From Oscillospiraceae bacterium (GTDB lineage Bacteria > Bacillota > Clostridia > Oscillospirales > Oscillospiraceae), in the NCBI GenBank assembly GCA_017410425.1, contig JAFQQV010000071.1, positions 1 to 38,116 on the forward strand: a stretch of 38,116 bases of DNA. The letters are read 5' to 3'. Positions 15,364 to 22,711 of the stretch are shown piece after piece. Position 1 is the stretch's first letter, and each line of letters opens with the position of its first letter. A model generated the notes under the pieces. The model did not search any database, had not been told where the DNA came from, and saw nothing but the letters and a program-made list of their open reading frames with translations. Made by a program: the position numbers and the translations under genes.

Positions 15364-16044
15364 CTATAATATTCTCAGCGTCCTGAGATGTGCCTTCTGC
15401 TCATCCGTCACACGGTAGCTCTCGATGGCTTTCTGGATAGTCTTATTATGCACCCACTTGTCAAGCCCTCGCTTTTCGATATAAGGCAGCGTGGCCTCCC
15501 ACTGCTTTGCAAGGGCGGTGGCATAGTACCAGGCCAGCATCATGTTTACATAATATTCCTGGCTGCGTATTTCAGCAAGCCACTCAAGGTACTCGGCATT
15601 GAAATCCTCGTCCAGAAAATGGACCATCAGCATTTCCATGGCAAAGCGAAGAGTGTATGTATGTTCCGAGCGCAGCCAGAGCTTTATCTCCTCCAGAAGC
15701 TCCGCCCGGTGCTTTTTGAAGCTTACAGGGCGCAGCAGATCGCAGGTAGCCCAGTTGTCAAGGTATGGCAGAAAAGCTTTTACAGCCTCCAGCCCCTCAG
15801 CATAGTCCTTGCTGGACATGATGAGAAAAGCGTGGAGATTGTTTTCATCGTAATATTTATGGGGCAAATCACTGAGAAAGGCGGAAACATCCACATTTTT
15901 CAGTTCCTTTGCATAGGCCTTCAGCGCAGGTGTACGCACGCCGATTACTGTATCCGGGTCCACGTTGGGAATAAGCCTGCAGTGAAAAGCCTTGTATTTC
16001 ATGTCCTGTAAATCGTACAGATGCTCTCTTATAATCTCTACCAT
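15364..16044 (-). CDS. AlkD family DNA alkylation repair glycosylase
   Basis: 226 residues built from HEAT-like helical repeats. The DNA-binding and catalytic residues of AlkD are all present at the expected spacing: Trp98 and Asp102 in LDNWATCDLL, Arg133 in LRFAMEML and Trp172 in LAWYYATAL. The predicted activity is excision of N3- and N7-alkyl purines without base flipping. The N-terminal GVRTPALKAYAKEL matches the family. The start at 16044 has GGTGAT upstream and lies 4 bp after the ICMT-like gene, so the two are translated from one message. Alternative function: none likely. Confidence 0.92.
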   Translation of the reverse strand: MVEIIREHLYDLQDMKYKAFHCRLIPNVDPDTVIGVRTPALKAYAKELKNVDVSAFLSDLPHKYYDENNLHAFLIMSSKDYAEGLEAVKAFLPYLDNWATCDLLRPVSFKKHRAELLEEIKLWLRSEHTYTLRFAMEMLMVHFLDEDFNAEYLEWLAEIRSQEYYVNMMLAWYYATALAKQWEATLPYIEKRGLDKWVHNKTIQKAIESYRVTDEQKAHLRTLRIL

Positions 16045-16048
16045 AGCA

Positions 16049-16714
16049 TCACCATATTCCGGGGATAAGCCGGTATTTTACCTTGTTTTTGTATTCTTTA
16101 TAGCCCTCAAGGCCCTTTTCCAGCACTTGCTCCTCGTTTTTTATCCTCAGAACAATCACCAGAGGATAGACAAGAAGCAGCGCAAAGGAAATCCATGAGC
16201 CCAGAACCAGAGGCATGGAGAGAAAAAGCAGTATGGTAACAGCATACATGGGATGGCGCACGATGCCATAAAGCCCGGTGTCAACCAGCTTCTGTCCGGC
16301 CTGCACTTCCACTGTGCGGGAGAGATAGGCATTCTCACGCATAACCTCGGCATAAAGGCCGTAGGAAACAAGAAGAATAACAGAGGCCGCAGCCACAAGC
16401 CAGGCAGGCACATGGGTCCAGCCAAAACGATGGTCAAGACCCGCCAGCATAAAAGCGCCCACAAAGATCAGCAGAGCGGCAAGTACAACGCCCTTCTGGG
16501 CATTCTCCTTTTCCTTGCTGTTAAGCCGCTTCTGAAGCAGCTCCGGTGCCTTAAGAAAAAGCACAAGCCCCAGCAGAAACATGGGTACAAAAAGCAGGGC
16601 GATAAAAAGCCAGGCATTCATATAGTCAAAGCCGCCAGCTGCCGGAAACAGCAGCAATCCCACCAGCACAAGGCCGGCCAGATATTTTGTCATGGCATTA
16701 ATAAGCAGTTTCAT
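16049..16714 (-). CDS. Isoprenylcysteine carboxyl methyltransferase-like membrane protein
   Basis: 221 residues with about five membrane helices. The C-terminal cofactor region of the ICMT/PEMT fold is clear: VDTGLYGIVRHPMYAVTILL around residue 141 and RIKNEEQVLEKGLEGYKEY around 188, followed by KYRLIPGIW. These membrane enzymes use S-adenosylmethionine to methylate lipids or lipid-linked groups; bacterial members have no assigned substrate. GGGGTGATG ahead of ATG 16714. It is the first gene of the operon with AlkD and AEC, under the promoter at 16732-16760 and downstream of the 14-bp repeat array. Confidence 0.85.
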   Translation of the reverse strand: MKLLINAMTKYLAGLVLVGLLLFPAAGGFDYMNAWLFIALLFVPMFLLGLVLFLKAPELLQKRLNSKEKENAQKGVVLAALLIFVGAFMLAGLDHRFGWTHVPAWLVAAASVILLVSYGLYAEVMRENAYLSRTVEVQAGQKLVDTGLYGIVRHPMYAVTILLFLSMPLVLGSWISFALLLVYPLVIVLRIKNEEQVLEKGLEGYKEYKNKVKYRLIPGIW

Positions 16715-16731
16715 ATCATCACCCCGGGCTC

Positions 16732-16760
16732 ATTATAGCACGGCATAATCTAAGGCACAA
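16732..16760 (-). promoter_or_regulatory. Sigma-A promoter of the ICMT-AlkD-AEC operon
   Basis: On the minus strand TTGTGC (16755-16760), 17-bp spacer, TGC-preceded TATAAT (16732-16737), so it also has an extended -10. The 14-bp repeat array ends 12 bp upstream of the -35. Confidence 0.8.
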
Positions 16761-16772
16761 GCGCGGCTTTGG

Positions 16773-16940
16773 TTTTCATAATTTCATTTACATATTCTTA
16801 TTTACCTATTTTTGTTTACTTAATTTTATTGACATATTATAATTTACGCATTTTAGTAAACTTAATATTATTTACATATTACTGTTAACTTTATATAATT
16901 TACTTAATATAATTAACGTATTATAATTAACATAGTTTTA
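16773..16940. repeat. AT-rich tandem array, 12 units of exactly 14 bp
   Basis: Twelve head-to-tail units begin at 16773, 16787, 16801 and so on every 14 bp to 16927. The consensus on the plus strand is TTnACnTAnTnTnA. Position 1 (T), position 5 (C) and position 10 (T) are the same in all twelve; positions 2, 4, 7, 8 and 12 are kept in eleven of twelve, while positions 3, 6, 9, 11 and 13 vary freely. The period never slips, and a decayed thirteenth unit may follow at 16941. It fills the gap between the hsp20 terminator and the -35 of the minus-strand operon. No reading frame or CRISPR-like spacer structure is present. Function unknown. Confidence 0.93.
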
Positions 16941-16954
16941 TTTGCAAAAATTAT

Positions 16955-16974
16955 CCCCGGGTAAAAACCCGGGG
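16955..16974 (-). terminator. Terminator of hsp20
   Basis: A 7-bp GC stem (CCCCGGG with CCCGGGG) and TAAAAA loop, 34 bp past the hsp20 stop, followed on the minus strand by ATAATTTTTG. Confidence 0.8.
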
Positions 16975-17008
16975 ATTTCGGAATTAAGGAGAGGATTAAG
17001 GAAGATTT

Positions 17009-17440
17009 TCAGTTAATTTCGATTCTGCGGCTTTCGGGGACAACAGGCATCTGCTTGGGCAGTCTAAGGCTGAGAACACCGTCCTCATAGCTGGCCTCAA
17101 TACCATCGGAGTTGATACCCTCCAGACCAAAGCTGCGGCTGTAAGAACCGTAGTAGCGCTCACGCTTTACAAAGTTGGGCTTTTCGTCCTCATTTTCAAA
17201 CTTGCGCTCGGCAGAGATGGTCAGGCGCTCGTCCTTGATGTCAATGCTGATGTCTTCCTTCTTGAAGCCGGGCAGCTCTGCCTCCAGCTTGTAAGCATCA
17301 CCAATGTCGCTGACATCAGTGCGGAAAGCGGAGACGGCTCTGGTGGAGGGCTGGCCAAAGAAGCTGCGCTCCATATCTGCCATCATGCGGAAAGGATCAA
17401 AGTTTGCCATACGGCGCTCCATAGGAATAAGTTCGAACAT
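17009..17440 (-). CDS. Small heat-shock protein, Hsp20/alpha-crystallin family
   Basis: 143 residues. Hsp20 proteins hold unfolding proteins in soluble form until ATP-dependent chaperones act. The alpha-crystallin domain runs from about residue 40 to 130: FRTDVSDIGDAYKLEAELPG, then the ISIDIKDERLTISAER core and the YEDGVLSLRLPK motif near the end. A short C-terminal IEIN can serve as the IxI tail anchor that mediates oligomers. The start at 17440 is chosen because GGAGG lies 9 nt ahead; the in-frame ATG at 17455 overlaps that site. A perfect CIRCE operator upstream points to control by HrcA. Confidence 0.95.
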   Translation of the reverse strand: MFELIPMERRMANFDPFRMMADMERSFFGQPSTRAVSAFRTDVSDIGDAYKLEAELPGFKKEDISIDIKDERLTISAERKFENEDEKPNFVKRERYYGSYSRSFGLEGINSDGIEASYEDGVLSLRLPKQMPVVPESRRIEIN

Positions 17441-17532
17441 AATATATACCTCCATTTTTTATTAACACATTAAGTTTTGAACGATGATTTATAACTTTCG
17501 TTTCGTTCTGTATATAAGATACCCAACAAATG

Positions 17533-17561
17533 TTAATAAATATAGCAATGATTATGAACAA
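17533..17561 (-). promoter_or_regulatory. Possible promoter of hsp20
   Basis: On the minus strand TTGTTC (17556-17561), 17-bp spacer, TATTAA (17533-17538). It lies 10 bp downstream of the CIRCE element in transcription order. An alternative -10 (TAATTT) overlaps the downstream CIRCE arm; sequence alone does not decide between them. Confidence 0.45.
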
Positions 17562-17571
17562 AATATTAAAA

Positions 17572-17598
17572 TTAGCACTCGCGATATACGAGTGCTAA
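17572..17598. promoter_or_regulatory. CIRCE operator (HrcA-binding site)
   Basis: A full consensus CIRCE element, TTAGCACTC, 9-bp spacer, GAGTGCTAA, with no mismatch. It lies upstream of hsp20 and 5 bp after the alr stop codon. HrcA binding here would repress hsp20 until heat stress. Confidence 0.97.
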
Positions 17599-17603
17599 TA
17601 ATT

Positions 17604-18722
17604 TCAGTATTTATAAACTCTGGCCACGCGGGGAGAGAGTGCAGATGTCAGGCCGCAGCCCTCATCATCATTTACCATTGCGGCAATATCCTGAGAGGAG
17701 AGATAGTTACCGGCTGCATCATAGCCAAAGAAAGTTACCTCATCCCCTACCCTGCAGTCAATACCACTGACATCGATCATACATTGATCCATACAGCAGG
17801 CGGTGTAATGTGCAGTTTTGCCATTAACCAGCAGCGGGGCCTTTATCTTCACCAGATCCTGATTGAGCCCGTCGCCGTAGCCTATGCCCACGGTGGCAAT
17901 CACGCTGTTCTTATCAAGCTTTACGCCATCACCGTAGCCTATGCTGTCGCCAGCCTTGCGGGCTTTGATGTTGCTTATGTGGCTGCGCCAGCTTGCAAGT
18001 TCTTTGATATTGCCCAAGGGCTTTGTGGGATTATCCATATAAAGCCGGCGGCCGATGCGCACCGCGTCCATATTGTATTCAGGGCAGCTTTCAGAAGTGG
18101 CAGAGCTTGCCATATGGCAGAACGGAATTTCAATGCCGGATGCTCTTATCTTCTCCACAGCAGCACAGAACAAGCCGTGTTCACTGTGGCTAAGCTCAGC
18201 ATTGGATGAATTTGAGAAGTGGGAGAATGCGCCGCCTATCTTCAGGTATTCCCCATTTGACTTCAGCTCTGAGATAAACTCATCCAGTTCTTCTGCCTCG
18301 ATGCCGATACGGTGCAAACCGGTATCTATTTTAATATGTATATTGGCTTTCATGCCAAGCTGTTTTGCAGTCTCCGCAAGCTCATGGGCCAGACCCAGCC
18401 TGCCGCAGGCAACACTCAGCCCCGCTTCAACCGCACTCTCCAGCTGGAAAGGCAGAGCAGATGCCATAATGAGGATTTCCCTGTCAATCCCCGCCTGCCG
18501 CAGGGCAAGGCCCTCGCTCACATGAGAGACGGCCAGAGTCGTAATTTCCTCAATGGAACAAAGCTGCTTTGCCACCGGCACAAGGCCAAGACCATAGGCA
18601 TCGTCCTTGAGCACGGGGATAAGCTTGCAGCCCTCTCCCAGGCCCTGGATTATTGCCCCGGCATTGGCGAGCAAAGCCTGCATATTCACTTCAATATACG
18701 AATTATTCATCTGATTATTCAT
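17604..18722 (-). CDS. alr: Alanine racemase
   Basis: 372 residues, pyridoxal-phosphate-dependent, making D-alanine for peptidoglycan. Lys39 in VLKDDAYGLG is the Schiff-base lysine at its standard number; the usual (K)ADAYGHG is KDDAYGLG here. The second active-site region SIGYGDGV and the CMDQCMIDVSG loop are present, and the protein ends in SPRVARVY. The barrel HIKIDTGLHRIGI motif is intact. Two ATGs are possible (18722 and 18710); the ribosome site is poor for both. Its own promoter lies at 18788-18816. A related serine racemase activity cannot be excluded from sequence. Confidence 0.92.
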   Translation of the reverse strand: MNNQMNNSYIEVNMQALLANAGAIIQGLGEGCKLIPVLKDDAYGLGLVPVAKQLCSIEEITTLAVSHVSEGLALRQAGIDREILIMASALPFQLESAVEAGLSVACGRLGLAHELAETAKQLGMKANIHIKIDTGLHRIGIEAEELDEFISELKSNGEYLKIGGAFSHFSNSSNAELSHSEHGLFCAAVEKIRASGIEIPFCHMASSATSESCPEYNMDAVRIGRRLYMDNPTKPLGNIKELASWRSHISNIKARKAGDSIGYGDGVKLDKNSVIATVGIGYGDGLNQDLVKIKAPLLVNGKTAHYTACCMDQCMIDVSGIDCRVGDEVTFFGYDAAGNYLSSQDIAAMVNDDEGCGLTSALSPRVARVYKY

Positions 18723-18787
18723 TTTTGCATCTATCTCTTCACATGCATTTTGCGGTGCAGCGTTCTTCCACTGAATACCGCCATGAT

Positions 18788-18816
18788 ATTATAGCCTATT
18801 CATCAGATAACTGCAA
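18788..18816 (-). promoter_or_regulatory. Sigma-A promoter of alr
   Basis: On the minus strand TTGCAG (18811-18816), 17-bp spacer, perfect TATAAT (18788-18793). The 311-bp gap 18723-19033 holds this promoter, the divergent promoter of the ABC importer, and AT-rich DNA between them in which I see no gene. Confidence 0.75.
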
Positions 18817-18945
18817 GATTTATTTACATTTAAGTGTCATTTTTAATCTTTTTTTATTTTAGGCCCGGTCATCCCATTGGTTTTACAGCCTATATGCACA
18901 GATTGGACGCCGAAAGAATTATATTTTATTATGAATAATTATCTG

Positions 18946-18974
18946 TTGACATTGAATAGGATTAGAGTTATACT
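18946..18974 (+). promoter_or_regulatory. Sigma-A promoter of the amino acid importer, with adjoining palindromes
   Basis: Consensus TTGACA (18946-18951), 17-bp spacer, TATACT (18969-18974). Immediately downstream is the palindrome CTTCGCGAAG (18975-18984) and an overlapping GAAGC-TAAG-GCTTC hairpin (18981-18994), well placed for a repressor or leader structure. Confidence 0.8.
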
Positions 18975-19033
18975 CTTCGCGAAGCTAAGGCTTCCACTAA
19001 TCTGCCTATAATATTTATTGAGGAGATAATAAA

Positions 19034-19849
19034 ATGAAAAAGATAATCGCACTGGTTCTCGCACTGGTCATGGTTTTTGCCCTGTGCGCATGCGGCGCAA
19101 AGGAAGAGGCTGCTCCTGCTGAAGAGGCTGCTGCAAAGCTGATCCTCGGCACCTCTGCCGACTACGCTCCCTTCGAGTTCATGTACCCCGATGAAAACGG
19201 CGAAATGGTTTACGGCGGCATCGACGTCTCCGTTGCAAAGTACATCGCTGAGTTCACCGGCAAGGAACTGCAGGTCGAAAACATGGGCTTTGACTATCTG
19301 CTGGCCTCCCTGCAGAAGGGCGACTTCGACATGGTCATCGCTGCAATGGAAGTCACCGATGAGCGTCTCAACGCTGCTGACTTCTCCGACCCCTACTACA
19401 CCGACTATCCCCCCATGGTTCTGGTAAAGGCTGCAAACGCTGCTGAGTACACCACTCTCGAGTCCTTCGAGGGCAAGTCCGTCGGCGCTCAGACCGCTAC
19501 CACCAAGGAAGACATCGTCAAGAACGATATGCCCGGTGCAAACCTGGTTTCCCTGCAGAACGTTAACGACATGGTCAACCAGCTGGTCAACGATAAGCTG
19601 GACGCCATCGTTCTGGACGGCGCTGTTGCTCTGCAGTACGCCGAGTCCAACGCTGACCTGGTTGTCGCTGAGTGCGACCTGGGCGAGGCTTACCCCTACT
19701 GCGTTGCAGTCGCTAAGGGCGACCCCAAGGGCCTGCTCCCCGGCATCAACGAGGCTATTGCTGACATGCTGGCAAACGACAAGGTTACCGAGTTCATCGC
19801 TGAGGCTGACGCTCTGGGCGATGTTGCAGTCGAAGTTACCGCTGAGTAA
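19034..19849 (+). CDS. Amino acid ABC transporter, substrate-binding lipoprotein
   Basis: 271 residues. A type II signal peptide ends in the lipobox LCAC with Cys20 as the probable lipidation site, followed by an acidic, alanine-rich linker. The mature part is a family 3 solute-binding protein: ILGTSADYAPFEFM, GGIDVSVAKYIAEFTGKEL, FDYLLASLQKGDFDMVIAAM, DERLNAADFSDPYY and VGAQTATTKEDIV. The pocket suggests polar or basic amino acids; the exact ligand is not determinable. SD GAGGAGA lies 7 nt upstream of the ATG. It is followed by a large hairpin and then permease and ATPase genes. Confidence 0.95.
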   Translation: MKKIIALVLALVMVFALCACGAKEEAAPAEEAAAKLILGTSADYAPFEFMYPDENGEMVYGGIDVSVAKYIAEFTGKELQVENMGFDYLLASLQKGDFDMVIAAMEVTDERLNAADFSDPYYTDYPPMVLVKAANAAEYTTLESFEGKSVGAQTATTKEDIVKNDMPGANLVSLQNVNDMVNQLVNDKLDAIVLDGAVALQYAESNADLVVAECDLGEAYPYCVAVAKGDPKGLLPGINEAIADMLANDKVTEFIAEADALGDVAVEVTAE

Positions 19850-19873
19850 TATGCTCTGCGCTTAATGCGAACG

Positions 19874-19899
19874 GTGCAAAGCTCAATTGAGCTTTGCAC
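19874..19899 (+). terminator. Large intercistronic hairpin in the importer operon
   Basis: A perfect 26-bp palindrome, GTGCAAAGCTCAA and its complement, with further pairing outside (GCGAA at 19867 with TTCGC at 19901). The following tract is only partly T-rich. Such stem-loops after a binding-protein gene typically give partial termination or protect the 5' message, raising the binding protein above the membrane subunits. Confidence 0.75.
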
Positions 19900-19956
19900 T
19901 TTCGCGCGTTTATTTGTAGTTTACAAGAGAGTTTATAGAGAAAGGAATCCGCGCCT

Positions 19957-20688
19957 ATGTGGTGGAGCAACCTCTTTGCAGACATGAGTCCTGCAAGCTT
20001 TTTCAACTTTTCCTTCCTGCCCAAATACGGCCTGTTCTTCATACAGGGTATAGAATACACCCTGCTGCTGGCTGTGTTTGCGGTTTTGCTGGCAGTAGTC
20101 CCCGCACTTTTGCTGGCCCTGATGAGACTGAGCAAAAACAGACTGATACGCGGACTCTCCGGCGCTTACATAGCCGTGTTCCGCTCTACTCCCCTGCTGG
20201 TTCAGCTGAGCATTATCTACTTTGGTCTGTTCAGCGTTATCAGCATTCCCCGCATCACCGTGCTGGGCTTTGTGGACATAAGCCGTTTTATCCCCGGCGT
20301 TGTGGCTCTGGCGCTCAACTCCTCCGCCTACGTGGCTGAGATTTTCCGCGCCGGCATTCTCGCCGTTGACGCAGGCCAGATGGAAGCTGCCCGCTCCCTG
20401 GGCCTGAGCAAGTGGAGCTCCATGCAGCTGGTAGTTCTGCCCCAGGCCATCAAGAACGTTCTGCCCGCTCTGGCAAATGAGATCATCACCATGGTCAAGG
20501 AGAGCTCCATCTGTTCCATGCTGGGCATGGCAGAGCTGATGTTTGCCGCAAAGGCTGTTGCATCCGCAACCTACATCACCCTGGCTCCCTACACCATCGC
20601 AGCACTGATTTACTTCTGCATCAACTACCCCGCTTCCAAGGGCATTGAAGCTATCGAAAGGAGGATGCGTCGTGGAGATAAACAATGA
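19957..20688 (+). CDS. Amino acid ABC transporter, permease
   Basis: 243 residues with about five to six membrane helices of the HisM/GlnP type. The EAA loop that docks the ATPase is clear: [20 protein letters not shown] then [17 protein letters not shown]. The N-terminal [20 protein letters not shown] and RSTPLLVQL segments are typical of polar amino acid permeases. SD AAAGGAA lies upstream. Its 3' end overlaps the start of the ATPase gene by 17 bp. There is one permease, which probably works as a homodimer. Confidence 0.95.
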   Translation: MWWSNLFADMSPASFFNFSFLPKYGLFFIQGIEYTLLLAVFAVLLAVVPALLLALMRLSKNRLIRGLSGAYIAVFRSTPLLVQLSIIYFGLFSVISIPRITVLGFVDISRFIPGVVALALNSSAYVAEIFRAGILAVDAGQMEAARSLGLSKWSSMQLVVLPQAIKNVLPALANEIITMVKESSICSMLGMAELMFAAKAVASATYITLAPYTIAALIYFCINYPASKGIEAIERRMRRGDKQ

Positions 20689-21421
20689 TATTATCATCAG
20701 CGTTGAAAACCTGGTAAAGGAGTTCAACGGCGGCCAGATCAAGGCTCTCAACGGCTGCAGCCTGGACATTTACCACGGCGAGGTTGTTGCAATCATAGGC
20801 CCCTCCGGCTCCGGCAAATCCACCTTCCTCCGCTCCCTGAACCTGCTGGAGGAGCCTTCCTCCGGTACAATCAAGTTCAAGGGCATCGACATCACCGACA
20901 AGAAGGTCAATCTTGACCTGCATCGCCAGAAGATGGGCATGGTGTTCCAGCACTTCAACCTCTTCCCCCATATGAGCGTGAAGAAGAACATCACTCTCGC
21001 CCCTGTAAAGCTGAAGCTCAAGACTCAGGCTGAGGCTGATGAGCTGGCAATGAAGCTTCTGGATCGCGTAGGCCTTGCAGACAAGGCTGATGCATATCCC
21101 GCTCAGCTCTCCGGTGGTCAGAAGCAGCGTATCGCTATTGTGCGCGCACTGGCTATGGAGCCTGAAGTAATGCTCTTTGACGAACCTACATCTGCACTTG
21201 ACCCCGAGATGGTCGGCGAAGTTCTGGACGTTATGAAGGAGCTTGCCCACGAGGGCATGACCATGGCAGTCGTCACCCATGAGATGGGCTTTGCAAGAGA
21301 AGTTGCAGACCGCGTAATCTTCATGGACGAAGGCCACATCATTGAGGAGAACAAGCCCAACGAGCTTTTCGACAATCCTCAGAACCCCCGCACCCAGGCA
21401 TTCCTTGCCAAGGTGCTGTAA
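20672..21421 (+). CDS. Amino acid ABC transporter, ATP-binding protein
   Basis: 249 residues. Walker [10 protein letters not shown] (residues 43-51), Q-loop in [10 protein letters not shown], signature LSGGQKQR, Walker [13 protein letters not shown] and the H-loop VVTHEMGFA are all present, as in GlnQ/HisP ATPases. The start is the GTG at 20672: AAAGGAGG at 20657-20664 is 7 nt ahead, and the family begins just before the [10 protein letters not shown] strand. An ATG at 20645 is in frame but lacks a ribosome site. It overlaps the permease gene by 17 bp and ends at a strong terminator, completing the three-gene importer. Confidence 0.95.
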   Translation: MEINNDIIISVENLVKEFNGGQIKALNGCSLDIYHGEVVAIIGPSGSGKSTFLRSLNLLEEPSSGTIKFKGIDITDKKVNLDLHRQKMGMVFQHFNLFPHMSVKKNITLAPVKLKLKTQAEADELAMKLLDRVGLADKADAYPAQLSGGQKQRIAIVRALAMEPEVMLFDEPTSALDPEMVGEVLDVMKELAHEGMTMAVVTHEMGFAREVADRVIFMDEGHIIEENKPNELFDNPQNPRTQAFLAKVL

Positions 21422-21430
21422 GAAGATTAA

Positions 21431-21462
21431 AAAACTCCCGATGCAAAAGCATCGGGAGTTTT
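21431..21462 (+). terminator. Intrinsic terminator of the importer operon
   Basis: A 14-bp perfect stem (21431-21444 with 21449-21462), AAAA loop, TTTTCTTG tail. Confidence 0.95.
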
Positions 21463-21540
21463 CTTGTCTGTCCAATGTTTCTTTTCTGGCTCTCCTTGTC
21501 ATACCCTTATGAGGCACAGTAAGACTGAGGGGTAGTTGCG

Positions 21541-21604
21541 AAGGCTTCTCTCCCTCCGTCATTTGCTTCGCAAATGCCACCTCCCTCGTCAGAGGGAGGC
21601 TTTA
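21541..21604. repeat. Dispersed palindromic repeat, type 1 (MITE/REP-like)
   Basis: A two-hairpin element: ATTTGC-TTC-GCAAAT (21561-21575) and CCTCCCTC-GTCA-GAGGGAGG (21580-21599), framed by AAGGCTTC and its partial complement CTTT. Sequences of this form are among the commonest dispersed intergenic repeats of Oscillospiraceae and related gut Clostridia (from memory; not checked here). It lies in the gene-free stretch 21463-21706. Confidence 0.75.
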
Positions 21605-21634
21605 AATTGTGCTGATGTTCAGATCCACACACAT

Positions 21635-21660
21635 CGTAGGGGCGGATATTATCCGCCCGT
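21635..21660. repeat. Dispersed palindromic repeat, type 2
   Basis: CGTA followed by GGGCGGAT-ATT-ATCCGCCC (21640-21658). This is a second short palindrome of the kind repeated across gut Clostridia genomes, 30 bp from the type 1 element, so the two may form one composite mobile unit. Confidence 0.65.
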
Positions 21661-21675
21661 GGGTAGATCACAAAA

Positions 21676-21701
21676 AAAGCTCCCTCTGTTGAGGGAGCTT
21701 T
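21676..21701 (-). terminator. Terminator of the ArsP_2-type gene
   Basis: AAAGCTCCCTC, TGTT loop, GAGGGAGCTTT, followed on the minus strand by a T-tract (21672-21678). Its GAGGGAG arm resembles the type 1 repeat nearby and may derive from it. Confidence 0.88.
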
Positions 21702-21706
21702 CTAAT

Positions 21707-22576
21707 TCAGAATATGAGTCCGATAAGAATACCGGATATGGCGCTGAGAATGCAGGAGAGAGCAACAATGGTGATATTCTCCTTCATGTTTGCATTGCTG
21801 CGGAAGAGCACCAGCAGGCCAATACCGGCGTTGGAGAGAAGGCCGGCGAAAAGGCCGCCCAAGCCCACTATACCGGAGAGGTAAGCCTCGGTAATTACAA
21901 CAGAGACAGCGCAGTTAGGGATAAGGCCCACAATGGCCAGAATGATTTCAGACACCACAGGCACGGAAATAATGGAAGCCTTCAGCCATTCTTCACCGCC
22001 CAGCTCCATAACAAGGGTGAGCAGGAAGTTGACCACAACCAGCATAATGGCAATCTTGATGGTGTGGACAAAGGCGGAGTGCCAGACGCTGCCTTCCTCA
22101 TCCTCACACTCACAGTGCTCCCGCTCACAGAAGGAGTGGATATCCTTATGACCGAAGAGTCTGGAGGCAAAAGCATCAACGATATAGCCAAGCACAATGC
22201 CGAGGCCTGCCTTGCCGACGAGAATCCCCACAATCTGCCCGGCGGAGATGGAGTTTGCCCCGCTCATGCTGGAGAGCATGATGGGCAGCATCTCATCACT
22301 CGTTGCAAAGAAAACCGCCAGCATGGTACCGACAGTAATAGAGCCGGTGGAGAAAAGGCTTGCTGCCGCGCCGGATATGCCGCACTGGGGTACAACACCC
22401 AGCAGGCCGCCCACGGCGGGGCCGGCTTTTTTGGAATAAGCATGGAGCATGTCCTCATTGAGCCTGCGGCTGCGCTCAAGAATCTCCATAAAAAGATATG
22501 CAAGAAACAGCACAGGAATACCCATTGCGCTGTCTTTTAAGGCATGAATTAAGCTGTGTACAAGAAATTCGGGCAT
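21707..22576 (-). CDS. ArsP_2-type putative manganese/heavy-metal exporter
   Basis: 289 residues with about eight to ten membrane helices of the 10TM heavy-metal exporter family (ArsP_2, often named putative manganese transporter). Conserved runs are GLLGVVPQCGISGAAASLFS and IVGLIPNCAVSVVITEAYLS, two repeats each with a P-x-C core, suggesting an internal duplication. Between them is a hydrophilic loop with CEREHCECEDEEG, three Cys and acidic residues that could bind a metal. The ion is not certain. GAGG lies 8 nt ahead of the ATG. It has its own promoter, divergent from the LOG gene, and no riboswitch in its short leader. Confidence 0.83.
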   Translation of the reverse strand: MPEFLVHSLIHALKDSAMGIPVLFLAYLFMEILERSRRLNEDMLHAYSKKAGPAVGGLLGVVPQCGISGAAASLFSTGSITVGTMLAVFFATSDEMLPIMLSSMSGANSISAGQIVGILVGKAGLGIVLGYIVDAFASRLFGHKDIHSFCEREHCECEDEEGSVWHSAFVHTIKIAIMLVVVNFLLTLVMELGGEEWLKASIISVPVVSEIILAIVGLIPNCAVSVVITEAYLSGIVGLGGLFAGLLSNAGIGLLVLFRSNANMKENITIVALSCILSAISGILIGLIF

Positions 22577-22608
22577 TTATTTACCTCATTTTAAAAAATA
22601 GCAAAATT

Positions 22609-22637
22609 ATATTAGCGGCTGAATTTTTCTTTGTCAA
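22609..22637 (-). promoter_or_regulatory. Sigma-A promoter of the ArsP_2-type gene
   Basis: On the minus strand TTGACA (22632-22637), 17-bp spacer, TAATAT (22609-22614). Confidence 0.75.
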
Positions 22638-22647
22638 GCATTTTTGC

Positions 22648-22676
22648 TTTGCATTTTAAAAAATAAGTGCTATACT
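22648..22676 (+). promoter_or_regulatory. Sigma-A promoter of the LOG gene
   Basis: TTTGCA/TTGCAT (22648-22654), 16- or 17-bp spacer, TATACT (22671-22676). It begins 10 bp from the divergent ArsP_2-gene -35, so the two promoters abut. Confidence 0.7.
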
Positions 22677-22711
22677 GGGTTTATCTATGATTTTTTTGGA
22701 GGGCATTAGCC

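Noticed and set aside
16773-16940. CRISPR array
   Set aside because: Units are 14 bp with no separate spacers, and no cas genes are near.
18975-19033. Amino-acid riboswitch or T-box in the ABC-importer leader
   Set aside because: The leader is about 50 nt and holds only a short hairpin and a palindrome.
22577-22608. Manganese riboswitch (yybP-ykoY) ahead of the ArsP_2-type gene
   Set aside because: The leader from the promoter to the start is only about 25-30 nt, too short for that fold.
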